64,000 nucleotides of DNA from Flavobacterium soli DSM 19725. Lineage in GTDB: Bacteria; Bacteroidota; Bacteroidia; Flavobacteriales; Flavobacteriaceae. This document shows, in pieces, positions 58,616 through 64,000 of the stretch. The first letter of the stretch is position 1, and the number at the start of each line of letters is the position of its first letter. The notes beneath the pieces are model-generated. The model worked only from the letters and a program-made list of their open reading frames with translations. It did not search any database and was not told the origin of the DNA. A program made the position numbers and the translations under genes. Location: positions 247,327 to 311,326 of the forward strand of contig NZ_KE383907.1 of NCBI RefSeq assembly GCF_000422705.1, written 5' to 3'.

Positions 58616-61600
58616 GTGAAGAAAATATTTTTACTCTGCTGTTTATTGTTTTCAGTTTTTGCAATTTCACAAAGTGCTGAAAAGAAAGTCTGGGATTTAT
58701 TGTTGGCCAATAAAAAACCTGAGGCTAGAAAATTATTTGATAAGGATCTAAAATCTCAGATGGATAAGAAAATAGATTATCTGATTTTAGATGCCATGAT
58801 CGATATGGAATCTGGGAAAACAGAATTTGATGACAGTTTTGTAAAAAAGTTTTCTAAATTTCCAGAGAGTAATTATTATTATAATGCATTGGTGAAAGCT
58901 CCATTTGTAATGGACGATATGCAAACACTTGGTTTTAATGATTATAGCTACAAGAAGATCGATTTTATGGCGAAGGAGCCTTATCTTCAAAATAATTCGA
59001 GGATTATCTATACCAAAGCTGTTGCAGATAGAAACCGAAAAAATTTGCAAGGCTTTAAGGAGAAAATAAACGAATTAAATGTTGTCACGGATTGGCAGTT
59101 TTGTGGCGTTTTTGAAAATCTAAATGATAGTGGTTTGGATATTGAATACGAACCAGAAGTTTATCCTAAGAATGACAAACTTTTTGATGCAAATAGCAAC
59201 GGAAAACTAGGTTGGTATATTCCGGCGATTCCACATCATGAAGGCTATCAGATGTATGAAAATGAGTCCGAATATGGAAACGGAATCATGTATGCCCAAA
59301 CTTTTGTTGATAATCCAGAACAAAGGGAAGTCTATTTTAGTTTTGGTTCTGGATCGTCTATAAAATTATTTTTGAATGATATAGAACTGTATGCTAATAA
59401 TGATATAAATCAATCTGACCTAGAGGCATTTAAATTAAAAGTTGTATTGCCAAAAGGAACGAATCGATTGCTGGTAAAATCTTCTGTTACTGATGGGAAT
59501 GATTATTTTATTTTATCGATTACCGATTTAGAAGGAAAAAAGATTGATAATTTGACGTATCAAAAAACTTATAAGCCTTATCAAAAATCTACTTTGGAGG
59601 AACTAAATCCTGTTGAAGTTAAAAACGTTCAGGAAGAATATATCACACAAAAGATAGTAGAAAATCCAGATAATGTTTTATATAAAATCTTGCTGTATGA
59701 AACTTATATGCACAATAAAAAACTGGAATTGGCCGAAGATATCATTGAAGCGTTGGACCTGAAATATCCTAATTCTTCTTTGATAAAACTTAAATTGGCT
59801 AATTATCATGCCTTGAAAGGTGATGGAGCAAAGAGCCAAGAAATTCTCAAAAATATGGAGTTGCAAGACCCAAATTACTACTACAATGTCTTGTCTAAAA
59901 TTGAGGATGACGATTGGATGCAAGCCGCAAGTATCGAGCAACTCGAAAAACTAAGGGATACGGCCAAAGAATATCCAACGAAAACCATCTACAACTTGTT
60001 CGATTTTATGATTACGGCACGAAACGGAAATGTTCAGGGCATGATTACAATCATTGACACGATGATAGCCAATTCCAACAATAGCGAATTCTACATTACA
60101 AGTTTTGCTCCAATATATGACTCGCTCGAAAAAGACAAAGGAAAGACGATTTCATTGCTTGAAAATTTATTCAAGACATCAGATAACTATAGAGCCTATT
60201 CGCTTTTACTCAACTATTATAAAGCTGCCAATAGAAAAGATGAGGTGAGACAAATGATTTTGGATCAAAAAAATAAATATCCACACTTGATCGATTTAGG
60301 TGCAGCTTATATTGATCTTTTGATAGAAGAAAAAAAATATGAGGAAGCTTTGGTCGAAATTGACCGTTGTTTGGGGCAATTTCCATATTCTTTTAACTTG
60401 ATGCAAACTAAGGGTATGGTCTACAATAATATGTCGGATGTGAAACAAGCCGAAAAATATTTCAGACAATCGCTCTCTCATTATTCTTCTAATTCGAGCT
60501 TGAGAAAAACCTTGTATGACATTACAAAAGTGCAAGACGAAATTGATTTGGTGAAAACCAAAGACGTTTATAAATTCATTAAAGAAAAAAGAAATTCCAA
60601 ACTTAAAAGCGATTATGGTGTAAATATTCTTCTTGACGAATACATTATCAACGTATTGCCAGAAGGTGGAAGGAAATCTAAAGTAACAATGGTTTATGAA
60701 ATTACTGCCGAAAATGGAATCGAGGAATTGAAAGAATATGGTTTGAATACCTACGGAATTTCACTTCTAAAATCGGAAATTGTAAAATCAGATGGATCAA
60801 TTGCACCAGCAGAAAATGGTGGAAATCAACTGGTTTTTACCAATTTAAAAGTGGGTGATGTGATTTATATCGATTATGAATCGTATGATAATGCTACAGG
60901 AAGATTTTACAGAGATTTTAATTTTTCCTATGCTTTCAATGGAACTTACCCAGTTTTAGAAGCAAATTTTGGAATCATTTATCCAAATGAAGTTACTTTT
61001 GATGTTGATTACAGTAATGGCAATGTTCCTGTAACAACTAAAAAAGTAGCTAACAAGAATTATAAATCTTGGAAAAAAATGAATACTCCAGCTTTGCCTT
61101 TGCTAGACAGTTATTCGGCGGAATATGGAGATTTGAGAAATGTAGTTCGTGTTGGAACTATAAAGTCATGGAAAGAAATAGCCAATTGGTATGCTGATTT
61201 AGTGAAGAAAACGCTCAAATCTGATAAAATTACGACCAATACTTTTAACGGTATTTTTCCAAACGGAACTGCAAATCTTTCACAGGAAGAAAAGGCAAGA
61301 AGTATCTACAAATATATAGAAGACAATATTACTTACAGTTCACTTGATTTTAGACAAAGTGGATATGTACCACAAAAACCAGCCCGAACCATTACTACAA
61401 AAATGGGTGATTGCAAGGATGTATCCACGCTTTTTGTAGCATTGGCAGATTTGGCTGGATTGAAATCTAATTTGGTATTGGTTTTAACTTCGGATAACGG
61501 ACTCAATAATATAAAACTTCCGAGTGTAAATTTCAACCACTGTATTGTGAAAGTTGAAATAGACGGAAAAGAACATTTTGTAGAATTGACGGATAAATAT

Positions 61601-62365
61601 TTACCTTTCAATGCAATGCCAATGACGTTGGTTGATGCAAGCGCTTTGGTTGTTTCCTTCGATAAAGCCGAAAATGAAAAAGCCAAACTTATCAATATTC
61701 CGGTAGATAATGCTATAAAAAACAGTAGCTCTAGCAAAGTAGAAGTGTTGATTAGTGATAATGGGAAAGAATATAAAGTGACTTCGAAAGTGAAAGGTTT
61801 TATAAAGGCCTATTATAACGAGTTGTTTTCGAATTCAATTACCGAAGATATCCGTAAAAAAGAATTAGAGGAAGATTATAATTCACGACTTTCGTCCAAT
61901 ATTTTATTCCAATCTGCAAAAGTAATTACCAATGATTTGTATGCAGATGAAATGGTTTTTCAATCAGAATTTTCAATTCCAGAAAGATTGCAAAGTGTTG
62001 GTTCTTTGAAAATTGCAAGTATTCCGTTTTTGGATAAAGTATATACAAGAAACATCATTGAAGAGAATACTCGAAACTACGATATTTCCTATACCAAATA
62101 TGAAAACTGTAAAGAATATAATTCTGAAATTATCCTGAATATTCCCGAAGGCAAAAAGTTTTCTGAAATTCCTGAAACCAAATTATTGAATTACAAAGAC
62201 CATAACTATTCAATTTCATTCGAGTTGGTAACGCCAAATTCTTTGAGAATTAATAGAAAAGTGACACTTCCGTGGAAAAACATCAGCAAGGAAGAATATT
62301 TGGATTTCAAGAAGTATGTAGAAGATGTTATTGAAATTGAAAAACAAATCGTAGGATTCAAGTAA
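58616..62365 (+). CDS. Very large secreted TPR / DUF3857 / transglutaminase-like protein, 1249 aa
   Basis: The start is GTG at 58616, giving the signal MKKIFLLCCLLFSVFAISQ. Several TPR-like helical repeats fill about 340-640 (ELAEDIIEALDLKYPNS and similar). A DUF3857 beta domain spans roughly 655-850, and a transglutaminase-like core follows (about 900-1010) with a Cys-His-Asp set visible in MGDCKDVSTLFVALADLAG, NFNHCIVKV and LTDKYLP. The combination is common in Bacteroidota and its substrate is unknown; the catalytic residues are all present, so protease or transferase activity is possible. Confidence 0.85.
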   Translation: MKKIFLLCCLLFSVFAISQSAEKKVWDLLLANKKPEARKLFDKDLKSQMDKKIDYLILDAMIDMESGKTEFDDSFVKKFSKFPESNYYYNALVKAPFVMDDMQTLGFNDYSYKKIDFMAKEPYLQNNSRIIYTKAVADRNRKNLQGFKEKINELNVVTDWQFCGVFENLNDSGLDIEYEPEVYPKNDKLFDANSNGKLGWYIPAIPHHEGYQMYENESEYGNGIMYAQTFVDNPEQREVYFSFGSGSSIKLFLNDIELYANNDINQSDLEAFKLKVVLPKGTNRLLVKSSVTDGNDYFILSITDLEGKKIDNLTYQKTYKPYQKSTLEELNPVEVKNVQEEYITQKIVENPDNVLYKILLYETYMHNKKLELAEDIIEALDLKYPNSSLIKLKLANYHALKGDGAKSQEILKNMELQDPNYYYNVLSKIEDDDWMQAASIEQLEKLRDTAKEYPTKTIYNLFDFMITARNGNVQGMITIIDTMIANSNNSEFYITSFAPIYDSLEKDKGKTISLLENLFKTSDNYRAYSLLLNYYKAANRKDEVRQMILDQKNKYPHLIDLGAAYIDLLIEEKKYEEALVEIDRCLGQFPYSFNLMQTKGMVYNNMSDVKQAEKYFRQSLSHYSSNSSLRKTLYDITKVQDEIDLVKTKDVYKFIKEKRNSKLKSDYGVNILLDEYIINVLPEGGRKSKVTMVYEITAENGIEELKEYGLNTYGISLLKSEIVKSDGSIAPAENGGNQLVFTNLKVGDVIYIDYESYDNATGRFYRDFNFSYAFNGTYPVLEANFGIIYPNEVTFDVDYSNGNVPVTTKKVANKNYKSWKKMNTPALPLLDSYSAEYGDLRNVVRVGTIKSWKEIANWYADLVKKTLKSDKITTNTFNGIFPNGTANLSQEEKARSIYKYIEDNITYSSLDFRQSGYVPQKPARTITTKMGDCKDVSTLFVALADLAGLKSNLVLVLTSDNGLNNIKLPSVNFNHCIVKVEIDGKEHFVELTDKYLPFNAMPMTLVDASALVVSFDKAENEKAKLINIPVDNAIKNSSSSKVEVLISDNGKEYKVTSKVKGFIKAYYNELFSNSITEDIRKKELEEDYNSRLSSNILFQSAKVITNDLYADEMVFQSEFSIPERLQSVGSLKIASIPFLDKVYTRNIIEENTRNYDISYTKYENCKEYNSEIILNIPEGKKFSEIPETKLLNYKDHNYSISFELVTPNSLRINRKVTLPWKNISKEEYLDFKKYVEDVIEIEKQIVGFK

Positions 62366-62372
62366 TAACGTT

Positions 62373-63644
62373 ATGAAGAAAAAGTTGCTTTTTTTGCTCT
62401 TTCCAATAGTTGCTTTTTCACAAGGCTATACCAGTTATTTTACAGGAAACACTAACAATATTACCACAACACCAGAGTTTGGAGTTTGCTTGATGGGTGG
62501 AGCAACTGAGCATGATAATGCTATGATTTGGCTTCTTGAAAAAGCCAATGGAGGAGATGTTGTTGTTTTGAGAAGCTCAGGAAGTGACGGCTATAATGAT
62601 TATTTTTACTCAGATTTGGGAGTGAATGTAAATTCTGTAGAAACCTTAGTTATTACTTCGGTTGCAGGAGCTACAAGTCCTTATGTTCTAAATAAAGTGG
62701 CAAATGCCGAAATGATTTGGTTTGCCGGTGGCGATCAATGGAATTATGTTTCCTATTTCAAAAACAATGCACTCGAAGATTTGCTGAACGACCATATCAA
62801 TGTGAAAAATGCTCCAATTGGAGGCACAAGTGCTGGAATGGCAATTCTCGGAAGTCATTATTTTTCGGCTCAAAACGGCTCCATAACTTCAGCTCAAGCC
62901 TTGTCCAATCCGTTTCATAGTAATCTGACCATTGGAGAAAATGATTTTTTAGAAATTCCTTTTCTAGAAAACACCATAACCGATTCACATTATGACAGTC
63001 CTGATCGACGTGGTAGGCATACCGCATTTTTAGCCAGAATGACCCAAACCATCAACGGAAGAAGCTTGGGAATTGCCTCCAACGAATATGTAGCCGTATG
63101 TTTTGGTGATGACGGAAAAGCATTTGTTTTTGGCGATTATCCCGCCTATGATGAGTTTGCCTACTTCCTGCAAACCAATTGTGACGAAGTTTTTCCCGAA
63201 ACCATGCAAAACGCAACACCTTTAACATGGAATAATAACGGTCAAGCCGTAAAAGTCTACAAAGTTCCAGGAACAATGAACGGAACTCATTATTTTAATC
63301 TGGACGATTGGCAAACTGGAAGCGGAGGAACTTGGGAAGATTGGTCAGTTAACAACGGAACATTTGCAACAGCCTCAGGCGTTATAAACAATTGTGCACT
63401 TAGCGTGAATGATTTTGCAACCACTGAGTTTACTATAACTCCGGTTCCATTTCAAGAGGAAATTAATCTTCAAAATTCAGGAAAAACGGAATTTGTAATC
63501 TATGATATTCAAGGAAGAACCGTCATTCAAGATTCTTTTTCAGATGCAATAAAAATTGATACAGCCCATTTGCAAAGCGGAATTTACATTTTGAAAGTAA
63601 CATCAAACGGAAAAACTTCAAGTCAGAAGATCATCAAGAACTAA
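62373..63644 (+). CDS. Cyanophycinase-like S51 peptidase with T9SS sorting domain, 423 aa
   Basis: A signal peptide (MKKKLLFLLFPIVAFSQ) precedes an S51 fold: CLMGGATEHDNAMIWLLEKA, IWFAGGDQWNYVSYF and the nucleophile serine in GGTSAGMAILGSHYF (near residue 153). The last 80 residues (TPVPFQEEINLQNSGKTEF to SQKIIKN) are a type A sorting domain. The peptidase should therefore work outside the cell. Cyanophycin itself is an unlikely native substrate; Asp-rich or isoaspartyl peptides are possible. It lies 7 bases after the transglutaminase-like gene. Confidence 0.9.
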   Translation: MKKKLLFLLFPIVAFSQGYTSYFTGNTNNITTTPEFGVCLMGGATEHDNAMIWLLEKANGGDVVVLRSSGSDGYNDYFYSDLGVNVNSVETLVITSVAGATSPYVLNKVANAEMIWFAGGDQWNYVSYFKNNALEDLLNDHINVKNAPIGGTSAGMAILGSHYFSAQNGSITSAQALSNPFHSNLTIGENDFLEIPFLENTITDSHYDSPDRRGRHTAFLARMTQTINGRSLGIASNEYVAVCFGDDGKAFVFGDYPAYDEFAYFLQTNCDEVFPETMQNATPLTWNNNGQAVKVYKVPGTMNGTHYFNLDDWQTGSGGTWEDWSVNNGTFATASGVINNCALSVNDFATTEFTITPVPFQEEINLQNSGKTEFVIYDIQGRTVIQDSFSDAIKIDTAHLQSGIYILKVTSNGKTSSQKIIKN

Positions 63645-64000
63645 ACCCTCTTTTCGATTTCAATAATTTCCAAATCCTTGATGGCTTCACCGTCAATCAC
63701 AAAACGCAGCATCGTTCTCACATCGTGAAAACCACTTTTTCCAGCAGCTCCGGGATTCATGTGTAGTAAATTCAATTTCTTGTCGAACATCACTTTCAGT
63801 ATATGCGAATGTCCACAAATGAAGAGTTTTGGCGGATTCAATGTGATTTCATTCCGAATCGCCTGATTGTATTTTCCGGGATAACCGCCAATATGCGTGA
63901 TCAAAACATCGACACCTTCACACATAAAACGGTTGTTCAGCGGAAACTCCATCCTCGCTTTATCATCGTCAATATTTCCATAAACAGCACGAAGCGGTTT
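63641..64000 (-). CDS. Metallophosphoesterase of the YfcE/MJ0936 type, partial (C-terminal part)
   Basis: The frame is open to the window edge, so the N-terminus with the first metal ligands is outside. Visible motifs are YGNIDDD at the edge (the GNxD motif), ITHIGGYP, and LFICGHSHILKV (GHxH), ending with HMNPGAAGKSGFH. These define the small calcineurin-like phosphodiesterase family. Its stop overlaps the convergent peptidase gene by 4 bases. Confidence 0.9.
   Translation of the reverse strand, partial: KPLRAVYGNIDDDKARMEFPLNNRFMCEGVDVLITHIGGYPGKYNQAIRNEITLNPPKLFICGHSHILKVMFDKKLNLLHMNPGAAGKSGFHDVRTMLRFVIDGEAIKDLEIIEIEKRV

Noticed and set aside
61333..61737. 134-codon open frame on the minus strand inside the DUF3857 gene
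   Set aside because: It is antisense to a well-supported transglutaminase-like core and has no recognisable domain or start context; the same applies to other long antisense frames such as 25721-26125 and 14257-14661.
1..64000. Insertion sequences, prophage, toxin-antitoxin or defence system
   Set aside because: No transposase, integrase, phage structural, toxin or restriction gene was recognised. The repeats found are small and carry no genes.

Overview
The window looks like ordinary chromosome from a low-GC Flavobacterium-like member of the Bacteroidota (family Flavobacteriaceae). The evidence is type IX secretion (T9SS) C-terminal sorting domains on three secreted proteins, the gliding-associated lipoprotein GldI, Bacteroidota-type BamD and RpoZ, promoters of the TTTG-N18/19-TAnnTTTG type, and several families known mainly from Flavobacteriia. 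I saw no transposase, integrase, phage gene, CRISPR array, rRNA or tRNA.

Layout. 1-4952 (+): end of an LptG-like permease gene, an EamA transporter, accA, dnaB and a TPR membrane protein. 4957-11993 (-): a complete, tightly overlapping histidine operon hisGDCBHAFIE, preceded by a 19-residue His-rich leader peptide and an intrinsic terminator, which together form a textbook attenuator. 12160-16023 (-): two secreted cyclophilin-FKBP fusion isomerases, gldI and an NrnA-like DHH phosphoesterase. 16076-17332 (-): a CLC channel/antiporter with fluoride-type motifs. 17487-22341 (+): nadC, a YihY-family gene, a DUF2147 gene and priA, with a convergent LytTR response regulator. 23203-27064 (+): rpsF-rpsR-rplI, a DUF6495-like gene and ligA. 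27196-28927 (-): a UshA-like 5'-nucleotidase split into two genes. 28977-30926 (+): a DUF6913-like gene, dapA and ferritin. 30998-36011 (+): one promoter followed by bamD-rpoZ-coaBC-DUF4835-recN. 36082-49112 (+): fabV, two large T9SS-exported modular proteins, a glycosyltransferase, coaE, and an RprXY-like two-component pair. 49362-57747 (-): acyl-ACP thioesterase, miaA, a potassium channel with a zinc ribbon, a DnaQ-GIY-YIG nuclease with an apparent ATT start, a YggS protein, a DUF1015 protein, a 3-hydroxyacyl-CoA dehydrogenase and a Gfo/Idh/MocA oxidoreductase. 57932-63644 (+): pcm, a very large DUF3857/transglutaminase-like protein and a T9SS-exported cyanophycinase-like peptidase. A metallophosphoesterase gene (-) runs off the right edge.

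The genes are mostly housekeeping; the less explained material lies between them. The main finding is a family of five dispersed structured repeats (A-E, about 80-160 bp). Each lies just 3' of a gene and in that gene's orientation. Each can close a helix CCXG/CYGG in which X-Y is C-G, A-T or G-C in different copies, which is compensatory change pointing to a selected RNA or cruciform structure. Other small repeats sit beside or inside them: a 16-bp palindrome TCCCGAAGCTTCGGGA found nested inside other repeats, 27-bp CCT(N4)GG palindromes, a long CATTAAG hairpin present twice in opposite orientations, octamer arrays starting right after stop codons, and heptamer CCTTAAA arrays abutting start codons. 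Regulatory candidates include the his attenuator, a possible switch in front of rplI, a terminator-like hairpin ending 7 bases before the ligA ATG, and a 7-4-7 direct repeat upstream of the two-component operon.
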